Positions 22,178-32,612 of a stretch of DNA of 64,000 nucleotides are shown one piece after another (position 1 is the first letter of the stretch; each line of letters opens with the position of its first letter). Made by a program: the position numbers and the translations under genes. The stretch is from Cenococcum geophilum 1.58 (lineage: Eukaryota; Ascomycota; Dothideomycetes; Gloniales; Gloniaceae): the NCBI GenBank assembly GCA_001692895.1, contig KV748247.1, forward strand, positions 558,001 through 622,000, given 5' to 3'. The notes beneath the pieces were generated by a model that was not told where the DNA came from, ran no database searches, and saw only the letters and a program-made list of their open reading frames with translations.

Positions 22178-23162
22178 ATATAAGGCGCAGAGCACGCAAT
22201 AACTAAAGCTAAGTTAGAAACTATAATATGGCGCAGAGCTAATAGACCTAAGTAGTACTAAAGAAGCCTATAAGAGATAGAGTAATAAACTATAAAAACC
22301 TAGAGGTTAAGGATCTAGTAATTATAGGACTAAGGAATAGAGGCTAAACCAGGGGTTTTAGTAGTAGAAGATGTTTAGGCGGACTCTATAGCAAAGTTAG
22401 TGGTTTAAAGATAGAGCTTATATAAATTACGAAAAATAGGGTTACTTTGTAAGGGATTACAAAGATAGTTAAAGTTACTATATAATAAAGGGAACTAGAC
22501 TAATAGAAGGCACATATATATAGAGGGACGATAGTATACTACGAGGAATAAAGGAATGTTTAATTAAAAGTTTTGTGTTTTATTATAATAACGTATACTA
22601 AATTTATAAAGACACTAAGTATAGCGTAAGCTATTAGCTATAGGAACTAAAATTCTTAAAATATAGGGGAACCAATAAACTAGTTCGCAGATTGGATATT
22701 AAGGACGATAAATTTAATATAGGCGAAATATTTAGTAACAATAAGGTAATAAGGGCAGCTTACTAGAAGCGTGTAAACCTTAAGAAAGTTATATTAAAAG
22801 TAAAGACTAAAACCGCTATAGAGTAAGGATTAGTAACGGGAATTATAACACCGTTAAATACGGCATCTATCGCTTTATAAGATAAAAGGAAGAGTATCTT
22901 AAAGAAATTAAGCAAGCAGACGACTACTAGTGCTAATTTATTACTTAATAAAGGCAAAAGGCCAAAGGCTTAAAACTCTTAAGATAAGATAAGAGATAAC
23001 TAAGACTTTTAAGACGAGATAAGGTATACCTAAGAACCTATAACAGATAGAAACTAATAAAGTAGGGCAATAGCTTAGTTTAAAGACATATAAATAAGCT
23101 TAGGATAGAGTTTCCTATAAATATAAGATTCTTAAGATAAGATAAGTAAGATTTAATACTCT
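22178..23162 (+). pseudogene. Gypsy-B1 gag, C-terminal part with zinc knuckle
   Basis: Continues the gag frame after the half-LINE. A Gln-rich basic stretch leads to YINYEKQGYFVRDY (22425-22466), which aligns to the CX2CX4HX4C zinc knuckle with every Cys and the His replaced by Tyr. All are single TGC/TGT to TAC/TAT or CAC to TAC transitions. A Lys-rich domain follows (LVRRLDIKDDKFNIGEIF, QKRVNLKKVILKVKTKT, near 22690-22800) that I do not recognise, then degenerate repeats of TTAAGATAAGATAAG where Gypsy-C inserted. The minus-strand open run at 22763-22957 is a shadow. Confidence 0.78.
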
Positions 23163-23167
23163 TAAGA

Positions 23168-23472
23168 TGTAAGGGCGCGGAGAGACTTTGGGAAAGATTT
23201 GAAGGAACGATATAAATTCTATCTAAATCTAAGGGTATATAGCTCTCGCTAAGAACAAGACATTGCGTAAAAAAGAGAAAGGAATAATAAGAGAATTATA
23301 TAATTAAATAGTCAGGGGGTTAGTAGTTAATGCGTGTGTATATACGCACGCGGTCTTTAACGGACTTTAGTAAAATTTAATTAATCTAGTAGAATTCAGT
23401 TAAAGCGTCGGAATTTATCTGTTAAGTGTTTTACTAAGACATTTATACTATAACTGGGCTAGTCCTATTATA
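23168..23472 (-). repeat. 3' LTR of Gypsy-C
   Basis: 305 bp, TGTAAGGGCGCGGAG to CTATTATA on the plus strand, near-identical in length and order to 52966-53270. Substitutions are almost all transitions. Confidence 0.95.
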
Positions 23473-23475
23473 GTA

Positions 23476-23488
23476 CCCCCCCCCCTTT
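23476..23488 (-). other. Polypurine tract of Gypsy-C
   Basis: On the minus strand an AAA plus ten-G run sits three bases from the 3' LTR, the standard plus-strand primer site. Confidence 0.8.
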
Positions 23489-23606
23489 AGCCAAAGGTCT
23501 AAATAATTCAATTTTAGTTAAGACTTATAACTTATTGCGTGTTATATTTTTGCGTTGGGTGGCGGTATAGAGTTTTACTAATTCTATTATTAAATAGGCC
23601 AATTAG

Positions 23607-23633
23607 GATTTTTTATCCCCGGGATAAAAAATC
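23607..23633. repeat. Palindromic motif, copy 3 (3' region of Gypsy-C)
   Basis: A perfect 13-bp palindrome, GATTTTTTATCCC with GGGATAAAAAATC around one C, followed by GCTATTAGCTTAGTTAAGG exactly as at 10631. Relative to its host retroelement it is in antisense orientation, unlike copies 1 and 2. Confidence 0.9.
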
Positions 23634-23899
23634 GCTATTAGCTTAGTTAAGGCGGTAAATAAAACTAATATCTTTATAGTAGGTCTTAGCAAGGCGGATC
23701 TAACTAATTAGATAACTTTAACCGGCAGGTAAAGTTCCTTAATATCTTGCGTATCACGTGATTATATTATAAACGTCGTAATATATTTTAAGTTCTTTTT
23801 ATTTTTAAGCTTTCTGCTATTATATTTTATATATTTGTATTAGGTAGTAGTTATTTACCTTTATATTATGTCTATTTAGCTAAAGTAGGCCGTAAAGGA

Positions 23900-24786
23900 T
23901 AGTCTTTATAGAATTCTTTTACTAGGGAAGGTACGTCGGTCTTAATCTGGTTATAAGTTTCTTAAGTTTATATTTTATATCCTTCCCACTTAATAAAGAG
24001 TTTAAATTATTTAGATTGTGTTTTTCATTATATATCGTTAATTAAGTTAATAAAGTAAGAACCGTTACCGTTGTTAATAATTATAGGAGGTAGTGGCGGC
24101 GCTTCGCGAGTTATAGGTTTATCCTTTAAAGGTTATAGCAAGCTTATATAAAACGTTAGATGTATTTTTATCTTAGTTAGTAGTTTAAGCTTATAAGCGT
24201 ACGGGCTTAGTCTCTTCTTAATTTGGTATAAGCTTGCAAACTTTTAATTAAGTTTCTTTAAGGGTTATTAAGTCTTTAGGTTTTATATATTTAGGTAAAC
24301 TATATTACCTTCCTTAAAGTCCTATATAGGAGCTCGTCCTTTATTTATATGCTATTCCTATACTATTTAAGCGTACGCTAATTTACTTTATAATAGTTCC
24401 GTTAACTACTTTATTTAATTAGTAAAGTTATATACATTAATTAATTAAATCCTCTTAATTATAGGTCCTATTATATTAATTTTGGGTTATAGTTTAAATC
24501 TAAGTTAAGGGTCTTATCCATAGGTTGCGTAGGACGGCGTTACGCCTATTAATTCGTTTCTTATATTATTCGCAGTAAACTTAGCTAAAGGTAGCACTTT
24601 TCCCAGTCGTCTTATAGGTAGGAGTAGTACATTTATAGGTATTATTCTATAATTACGTTTGCAATTTTAGTTTAACTATCTATCTTAGGATAAAATATAG
24701 TCGAGAGTTATATTTATATGCTTAATTATTTATATAGGGCTTACTAGAAGTCTAAAACGAACTAGCTTCCGTAATTAGATAACGTA
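23900..24786 (-). pseudogene. Gypsy-C integrase, C-terminal part
   Basis: Minus-strand reading continues the integrase from 36777. It gives a Q.N..RRI-type DGQTERVNQ region degraded to LN.NCKRNYRI near 24660, RRLGKVLPLAKFTANN (matching the conserved W..LLPLAEFAYNN), a linker, then QIKKRLSPYAYKLKLLTKIK and ISLL, the GPF/Y-like C-terminal motif. Stops are TAA/TAG. It was separated from its N-terminal part by the MITE insertion at the TA 24785-24786. Confidence 0.82.
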
Positions 24787-24922
24787 TTCCACAAGCGAGC
24801 GACGCACACGAGCGAGCGACGCACCACCAAAAATTAGAAAATTTATACTTTAATATCTTAACAACCACTTAATAATAAATTCTAATAATTTAAATTTGGG
24901 CTTTTATATATACTTTATAGCT

Positions 24923-25046
24923 TCTATTAAAGTTATATAGTAAATAGTTTAGTGGTTTTTAAGATATAGTAATTTGGCTTTATTTTAGCCCTAAAAATTT
25001 AATATCCTAAAAACTACTAAACTATTTACTATATAACTTTAATAGA
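24923..25046. repeat. Internal hairpin of the MITE
   Basis: Arms 24923-24967 and 25002-25046 are 45 bp each with only two mismatches, both transitions, around a 34-nt loop. LINE-1 is inserted 7 bp beyond the right arm. The outer bases of the arms also belong to the terminal repeats, so the whole MITE can fold on itself in two alternative ways. Confidence 0.9.
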
Positions 25047-25249
25047 GACTATAATAATAATAATAATAATAATAATTCATTACTTAACGTCTGATTCGGA
25101 TCCCTATTGGGCCTATACGGACTACTCCTTATTTACATATAGGGAGAAAACTCTATTTAAGAAAAATGAGAAAACCCCGTGATCCATCTCCCCGCCTTTT
25201 AGAACTCGCCTGCTTAGCGCCTACAGGTCGCCTATAGTGCTCTACTACC

Positions 25250-26642
25250 TTACTGTTTAACCTCCTTAGGAACCACTACTGCCGTAACAAGCCTATAGAC
25301 GCGCTAGTATTATAAACTATTACTCTACTACTATAGAGTTACTAGGGGGCACCTACTACTCGCCCCCTTGCCTTCTATTACCATTTCCCTTATAACCTAA
25401 AACTAATTTAGCATATTTTAACTAATAAGCCACTAGGTAACCGCCTTAAGGCCTTTTTATATTAAGAGTAGTGTATTATAGTTCTCTATGCCAGCTACTA
25501 AAAGTATTATTTCTTAATTAGTGCGTAAGGGGCATAGCAGTATTACGTGTTTTAGTGTCTGTCTTAGCTAGCCACATTTACATCTTAGGCTACCTACTAG
25601 GACACCCACCTAGTAAAGCCAATCTTTTAGTCCTATTATTTCTGTTCTTAAGAGTATTACTATTATATTTTCTGCCTTTATTAGGCCTTCTTAGAGCCCT
25701 TAGGTATTTACCCCCTATAGCGTTAACTATACTATAGCTTAGGTTTATCTTGCCTAAGTTAGCCTCTATACCTTTAACTCCTATTTACCTCTCTAGCGTT
25801 AGTCCAACCAGTATTATATTACGGTAGATGGTTTCCTAGCGTTCTTATATATTCTACTTTAGCTTCTTTCTNTATCTTACTATTGTCTTTGCTAACCTCT
25901 TATACGTCTCCCTTTCTCCTCTATATAGGCCTAGGCCCTAAAGCGGCACTATTCTTCTTTTGCTTTCTTTACTTATTTCTCTAATATCTCTTCCCTACTT
26001 TAGGGTTGTTGGTTTATTCTCCTACAGGGCACCCTAGGGTCCCTCTATAGTTTACTTAGGCGTGTCTTAATATACTTTATAACATTAGAGTTGCGTTTAT
26101 TTTATATCCTTTATATTACAGCGGCTTTAATATATAACTATAGGGGGGGAATATTAGATTTCTTCTTAAGCAGTGCTATAGCCGTTCGCTTATACCNACC
26201 TATAATACTTTAAAGGCAGGCTATTTAGACCTTTTAAAGTAGTTTAAGGAGTAATTTAGGGGGGCCCTTTTTAATTTCTCTAATGGCCTAAATACTGGAT
26301 CTATATATTATAGTTAGCCGGATAACTGCTATATATAGTAGGCGTAACCTCTAGAAGCATAGACCCTATATAAAATTAATAATCCTAAATAAAGTAATAA
26401 ATTATGCTTAGCCTTTACGGGCCGCTTACGCCGTATATACACTCCACTAAAGCTTACTATTTACCTATACTCCTAATACCCTTAGGCCCTAAACTAGTTA
26501 ACCCCTAAAGCCTTAGATGCGAATTATATGCTAGAGATCTGTAGATTAGTTACGTTTTCTTATAAAATAGATTAGCTAGTATTTCTCTAGTAAGAATTAA
26601 ACTTTATAACGTTTTACCTATTCTATATAAGTATTATAGGCT
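25250..26642 (-). pseudogene. LINE-1 ORF2, C-terminal part
   Basis: Minus-strand continuation of the reverse transcriptase thumb and C-terminal domain: LPPL.LYIKAAVI-like segment near 26110, then a Cys/His cluster CKCS...LKHVILLCPL near 25560, the usual C-terminal C-H-C motif of Tad1-type ORF2. The stop TAA at 25250-25252 was chosen because it is conserved in LINE-2 (60425-60427) while sequence beyond it shifts frame between the copies. No RNase H motif was recognised. Open runs at 25555-25737 on the other strand are shadows. Unresolved bases at 25872 and 26197. Confidence 0.8.
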
Positions 26643-26647
26643 TTCTC

Positions 26648-27006
26648 TGTCACGGAGTGAGTATAAGCGGCGATAATATGTAGCAAAGTAGATATTATTA
26701 AGCTATATACATAAACTGTGTAATAAGGTCAAGACGTTACGTAAGGGGAGAAGGCAGGGAAACGGGAAGAAAGGGTATATATCGTTAGCTTGGTTGCTTA
26801 GTTAATACGTACACAGAGCAAAATAGGATTTAGGTAGTGGTCCTGGCAGAACTTGGTAGGATTTAGTAGAACTTGGCGGAATATAGTAGAATATGGCAGA
26901 TTGCCGTCAGATTGCCGCAAATTGCCGTCTCGTGGTCAGTCTCTAGTTGCTAAGTCGGTGGAAATAGGTGGACGTGTATAAGGTGTCACGGGGGTGTCCC
27001 GTAACA
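26648..27006 (-). repeat. 3' LTR of Gypsy-D
   Basis: 359 bp, TGTCACGGAGTGAG to GTCCCGTAACA. Contains repeats of the GGCAGAACTTGGYRGAAT type near 26845-26900. Confidence 0.95.
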
Positions 27007-27009
27007 GTA

Positions 27010-27019
27010 CCCCCCCTTT
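27010..27019 (-). other. Polypurine tract of Gypsy-D
   Basis: AAAGGGGGGG on the minus strand, three bases from the 3' LTR; it overlaps the pol stop codon (27018-27020). Confidence 0.8.
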
Positions 27020-30000
27020 AAACTCGAGCTTCTGCGAGATAGGGCTGTAGTAGTTCTGGATGGAGTTCGTAAAAGTCTTTTGCGGCTTGTGTAAGTCCTA
27101 TAGAGTCAATAGGTTCCTATAAGGGCTTAGTAAAGCCTCTCTATTTCGTGAGATACATATATTAACGTTTCCGTTTATTATACTTAATGTCGTTAATTCT
27201 TTTAATAAAGTACTTATTCTTACCATCCACTTTAACTAGTGGGGGAGGGTCTTATATCTGTCTGGGTAGGGCGTCTAATGCGGGAGTAGCGGGGTAAAGA
27301 ACTGACGTATGGAATATAGGGTGGATTTTAACCGTATCAGGGAGCTTTAGTCGGTAGGCGTAGAAGGAGATAACCTTCTTGACCTTATAAGGGCCAGCGT
27401 TCTTCTAATTAAGCTTCTTAGTAGGTTGTTTTGTGTTTAGATTTCTTGTATCTAGCCAGACAAAGTTACTAATTTAGTAGGCCGGTGCTGGGGTTTGTTT
27501 CTTATTCGCTGCGGCTTTATAAACAGATTAAGCCTATATTATTTCGTTAGTAAGGAACTATTATAGTTCCTCCATCTTCTTTACGAATTTATTTGCTTCC
27601 GTAACTTATAAGGCGTAATAAGTAGGGTAAGGAACATTACTAAAGGGTTCGAAACCCATTTGTAGATGCTGGCCGTAGTTAGCTAGGAATGGGGAGACTT
27701 TTATAGTTTCTAAAACGGAATTATTTGCGGTAAACTTGGCGAATATAAGCTAGTTAATCCAGTTATCTTGTAAGTATAACGTGTATATCCGAATATACTG
27801 TTCTATTATAGCGTTTACACGTTCCGTTTAACTATCTATTTCTAGGTGGTATACTATAAACAATAGTACTTTAATGCGGAGTTGGGTAGTGAGTTCTTTC
27901 TAAAATATAGAGATAAACTGGCTGCCTTTATTGGAGATAATTGTTTTAGGGAGTTTATAGAGTTTCTATACGTGGTTTAGGAATAATCGGGCAACGGCAG
28001 GTGTTAATATATTAGGGTAGGCGATTAAGTGTCTTATCTTAGATAGTTGGTCTATAACTACTATAATATTCGTGCAGCCCTTACTTATAGGGAGGTTAAT
28101 AACAAAGTCGATTAAGACGTCCTTTTATCTTTGGTCCGGAATAAGCAGTAGCTTTAAAAGGCCGTTGTATGTCTTATACAAAGCTTTAGCTCGTCGGCAG
28201 ACGTAACAGCTAAAGACGTACCTTTGTGTCGTATTATATATATTTAGCCAGTAGTACTCCCGTTAGAGTAGCTCTAGGGTTTTTCTTTAGCCTAGGTGGC
28301 CGGCTACTAGTAGGTTATATACGTGTTTAAGGAGCTTAAGCTTAAGTTTATTATAATTAGGGATAACTAGACGGTTCTGGTAATATAAGCGGTTTCCGCA
28401 AGCTTTATATTCACTTAGAAAGATCTTCTTAGAGCGTCTAACGCTATCTTAAATTAGCTTAAGCGTCTCTTAGATAAACTCGTTATTTGGGTATTTATTG
28501 GTTATAATCTGTTTAATCAATTAATTAGTTATTTTAAGGACTTGTACCGTAAGATCTTTAGCAGGAGGGTTAAACAGTTTAGGGCGAAGTAGGGTCTAAT
28601 TTTAGTAAGAACGTACCTCTTTTAGTGCTAGCGCGTCTTACAAGCGTCGGGTTAGGGTATTAGGCTTCTAGCCTTAAACGCCTAGGTAGTACGTAATTAA
28701 GAATTGGAAATGAGATAGGTATTTTAACCAGCGGGCCTAACGGTAGCTTAGCTATTTTATGGTCGTAAAGTACTGTAGGTTCTTGTAATCGCTAAGGACC
28801 TTAATTAGGAATCCAGCGCCTTCTAGTTTAGGTCGCCATTGCTTAAAGCATTTAATAATAGCCAGCAGTTCCTTATCGTAGATCTCGTAGTTATATTCAG
28901 CTAAGCTTAGTCGTTTTAAGTAGTATACTATAGGGTGTAATACTCCCTCTTTGTTATATTGAGATAGGATGCCTCTAGTAATATAGTCGGATAAGTTAGC
29001 TTCTATAACACTTATTTAGTTTAGGTTAAAGTATTAGAGTATAGGCGCGGTAGTAAATATAACCTTTAGATAAGTAAAGGCCTTCTTATATTCCTTATTA
29101 AAGATAAAGGCTTTATCCTTTTGGGTTAGAGCTATAAGGGGTAAAACTAGGGCGGAGAAGTTGTTAATAAACCGTTAATAGAAATTGGCAAATCCTATAA
29201 AGGCTCTTATGTCCTTAACGTTCTTAGGTTCTTACTAGTTTATAATTGCTTTAATTTTCTTTGGGTTTATTTATATGCCGTCTATAGAAATAAGAAGCCT
29301 AAGGTATAGGACTTCCGTCTTATAAAACTCGCATTTATTTATATTTAATTGTAGACCAGCTCCGTACAGGGCTTATAGGATAAGGTTAACGTATTTCCAA
29401 TATTTGGTCAGGTTATTACTATATATTAAGATATCGTCAATATAAGTAGTATAGAAGATGTCTAGGTAGGGGCGCAGGGTGTTATTTACGTAATATTAAA
29501 ACAAGCTCGGAGCATTTGCGAGGCTAAATAGCGTCATTAAGTATTTAAATAATCCATACCGAGTATAAAATGCGGTAAGCTATTTATCTCCCTTTACTAT
29601 ACGGAGGCGGTTAAATGCAGAGATAATATTAAGCTTCGTATAGTAGCGAGCCTTACTTAGTTAGTTTAGCGTCTCTTATATTAACGGGATTGGATATTAG
29701 TTCTTAATAGTAACGGCGTTAAGGGCTTAGTAATCTACGCAGAAGCGTAAACCGCTGCTAGGTTTCTTAACGAAGATTACTAATACGGCTATAGGTAAAG
29801 AGCTTACTCTAATAAATCCTTTACTTAGGTTCTCGTCTAGATACTTTTATAGCACTTAGAGTTCGTTTTAGGACATTTTATATAGGGGTCTAAATCCGGG
29901 CTACTTTCCTTCTTCGAGTACAATCTTGTAGTCGTATGGTCGGTATTCTAGTAGCTTATTAGCTTCCTTTTATAAGAATACGTCTAAGCGGTAATGGTAC

Positions 30001-30900
30001 TCTACTGGTACCTTTATAATAGGGTTAGTATACTTCTTTAGTGCTAAGGCTTTCTTAATATCAGCCATTCTGATAGCGAAAATTGTATATTTAGGCTTCT
30101 TAGTAAGCTGAGCTAGCGAAGTAGCTTTAATTATGCGGATATCTAGGGTGTTAAGCTCTCTTAGATCGTCTATAGTCTCTTATATAGTTTCTTATTTAGG
30201 TTTAGGTTTAGTATTAGGTATAAAGTTGGTGTTAGATTTAGGTTTAGGTTCTTTAAGTATTCTTTTTATTATAGGGTACCAGTTCTTCTAGTACTTCTAT
30301 ATACTAAGCTTAAGCTTCTGCTTAGTTTAGGGTGGTATAGTAGTTGGGGTTGGTTTATGGGGTTTGGTAGGATTTCTAAATCTTTAGTGGATATTAGTAG
30401 AAATCTTATGTCGGTGGAATTCGGTAAAATTCTTAAGTTAGTGGAATCTAGTGGATTTCTTAGGCGTAGGGTGGATATCAGTAGAAATCTTAGGCTGGTG
30501 GATCTTAATGGATTTCCTAGGTTTTAGTTTAGGGTTAAGGCAGCAAGTTATAAGGCACTTCTGCTTATAACGGGAGGCGGTAAATAGAAGCTTAAGGTTA
30601 TCCTAATTAATAGTTACCTTATATAGCTTCATCTAAGGTTATCTAAGGATTACTAGGTGACTTAAGGTGGTAATAAAAAGCTTAATTAGTTCTTTGTGGT
30701 TTAGGTATTAAAGTCTTAGGGCTGCTATATAGGTAATATAGCCTAAGACGATGCGTTTGCTATTAAATCTAAATATATTAATATACCGGTTAAGGGGGTT
30801 AAGGTAAAACCATTATCTTATATAAAGATCTTGTTAATAAATCCTATGCCGCTAGCTCCTATATTAATTAGGATTTAAGCATTAGCCTATTAACTATTCT
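27018..30900 (-). pseudogene. Gypsy-D pol: protease, RT, RNase H, integrase, chromodomain
   Basis: Minus strand. Protease segment NIGASGIGFINK near 30860 (active-site Asp degraded to Asn); a linker with a short WISVEIL-type repeat (about 30350-30520); reverse transcriptase with VDYQALNAVTIKNQYP near 29720, YTKLNIISAF and YIDDILIYS (29425-29450, catalytic pair kept); RNase H; integrase with CYVCRRAKALY zinc-finger end near 28200 and DFVINLPISKGCTNIIVVID near 28090; GPYKVKKVI and a chromodomain-like end (INDIKYNKRKR...RGFTKPL.EP) closing at 27018. Few internal stops. Protease and reverse transcriptase lie in different frames, so at least one indel or a programmed shift separates them. Confidence 0.9.
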
Positions 30901-30929
30901 GCTAAAGATAGCAGTTAATAGTTATGCTA

Positions 30930-32200
30930 TAGTCCTAAGAGTCGGAGTTCGTAACGTTAAATGCGTTTAACAAGATCCTAAGGCAGAGCCGTCCTAGAGA
31001 GCGACTTAGCTCTAGGACCTTTCTTTTAAAGGCAATTAGGGCGGGGTTCTTGTAGAGCGTTAGTTAGAGCTTCGTCCTTATAAATGGTGCTTACTAGATA
31101 TAGGGCTAAAACTAGATAAAGATCGGGGACGGTAACCGGAAGATTAATGCGGTAAATGGCTATTAGTATTGGCCGTTTATAGATCGTTTTAGTGCGTAGG
31201 TAGGGGGATAAGGCAGTGTTTTAAGATATAATCCTTCCTTCCGCATTTAAAGTAGAGGCCTAGCTTAAGGCGTTATTCTTATTTAGAGGACCCTAGTAGG
31301 GCGTAATCTAGGATTCCAGTGTCAATATCTATAGCGTTAGGGTGCTTAGGCTAAGATAATAACTTAGTAGATATTTATAGGGTTGTTATATTATATTAGG
31401 GGGCAGGCTTTAGTATTAGGCGTAGTATATTATTATACCGTTTATTAATAACGTTTATATAGGCATTAAGGGCTCCTAGTAGGTCTACGCCTATTAGGGA
31501 GGTTTTTAGTTTAGAGCTTAAGGATTTAATAAGGCTGTTAATTAGTGCGGAGTCATTCCAGCCTGTTTCCTTTGCGTAACGGTTAAATTCAGAGAAGTAT
31601 ACTAAAAAGCTTTTCGTTCCTTAAGTTATATAGTTTATCTTTCTCTAAGTAGTAGCTTGGCGGTTTAGGTTACTATACATAGCTTTAAGAAGTATAACTA
31701 GACTTAGTACTAAGTTCGGTTAAAGGGGTTTAATAAGGTTAGCTGTGTTTCCTCCTAGTTAACTTAGGGCGTAGTAAAGTCGGTTAGCTTTAGTTAGGTA
31801 GCGGTTAGTATTACCAGTTAGCTTATTTTTAAGCTGGCTTAGAAATAATTAGAGTTCTTATTATTTGCTAGTGAATATTAGAGGGTCTAGTAGTCGTTTA
31901 GATTATTATAGTGCAGTAGTTAGTTTGGGGTAAGTAACTACTATAGGTTTAGGGCTTACGTTCCGCGTGTTTATTTCCAAAGACAGCGTTTAGTCTTAAG
32001 GTCCTAGCGTAGGTATCTTAAGGGTGCGGACTTCTTCTTAGAGGTCCTTAATTAATTATTAGTATTATGCTTCTTATTCAGCTTATTATTAATTTAAAGT
32101 GGCTTAGTTTTATATAAAGGCGTCTGTAAAAGACTTCTATATTTCTGCTAATTATTCTTAAAGTGCGGATATAATACCGGCGATTATTATAGAGGCTTTA
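30930..32200 (-). pseudogene. Gypsy-D gag
   Basis: Minus-strand capsid: DPLIFTSK near 31885, LFLSQLKNKLTGNTNRY, LGGNTANLIKPL, then FNRYAKETGWNDSALINSL near 31570 (conserved Ty3 gag core) and IGVDLLGALNAYINVINKRY. The zinc knuckle YFKCGRKDYILKHC lies near 31250 (first Cys degraded). The start codon could not be fixed; the N-terminal 150 codons carry many TAA/TAG. Gag and the later pol lie in different frames. Confidence 0.82.
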
Positions 32201-32248
32201 GGTTCGGTCTGTATTTTAATAGTAGTATAGGTAGTTAACGCAATATAG

Positions 32249-32607
32249 TATTACGGAGTAAGTATAAGCGGCGATAATATATAGCAAAGTAGATACTATT
32301 AAGCTATATATATAAACTGTGTAATAAGGTTAAGACGTTGCGTAAGGGGAGAAGGCAGGGAAACGGGAAGAAAGGGTATATATCGTTAGCTTAATTACTT
32401 AGTTAATACATACACGGAGTAGAATAGGATTTAGGTAGTAGTCCTGGCAGAACTTAGCAGGATTTAGTAAAACATGGCGGAATATGGCAGAATATAGCAG
32501 ATTGCCGTCAGATTGCCACAAATTACTATCTTGTGGTTAGTCTCTAGTTGCTAAGTCAGTGGAAATAGGTGGACGTGTATAAGGTGTCACGGGGGTGTCC
32601 CGTAACA
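32249..32607 (-). repeat. 5' LTR of Gypsy-D
   Basis: 359 bp, TATTACGGAGTAAG to GTCCCGTAACA, same length as the other LTR, followed by TTCTC. Confidence 0.95.
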
Positions 32608-32612
32608 TTCTC

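Larger units (their letters stand above)
23473..23900. other. Gypsy-C 3' untranslated region
   Basis: No gene seen. The first 200 bp contains a block (about 23566-23680) shared with the 3' region of Gypsy-A1 around the palindrome at 23607-23633. The rest is AT-rich with a CACGTGAT near 23755 and no recognised motif. Confidence 0.6.
26648..32607 (-). mobile_element. Gypsy-D, full-length chromodomain Ty3/Gypsy retrotransposon
   Basis: 5960 bp with two 359-bp LTRs and the duplication TTCTC (26643-26647 and 32608-32612). It is inserted in LINE-1 ORF2 shortly after the catalytic box. The empty site is visible in LINE-2 (CTTTCTCTAGTATTCTG near 61797). It is the deepest insertion of the window, and its pol is the most readable, with the reverse transcriptase YIDD box intact, so it is probably the latest arrival. 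Confidence 0.95.
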
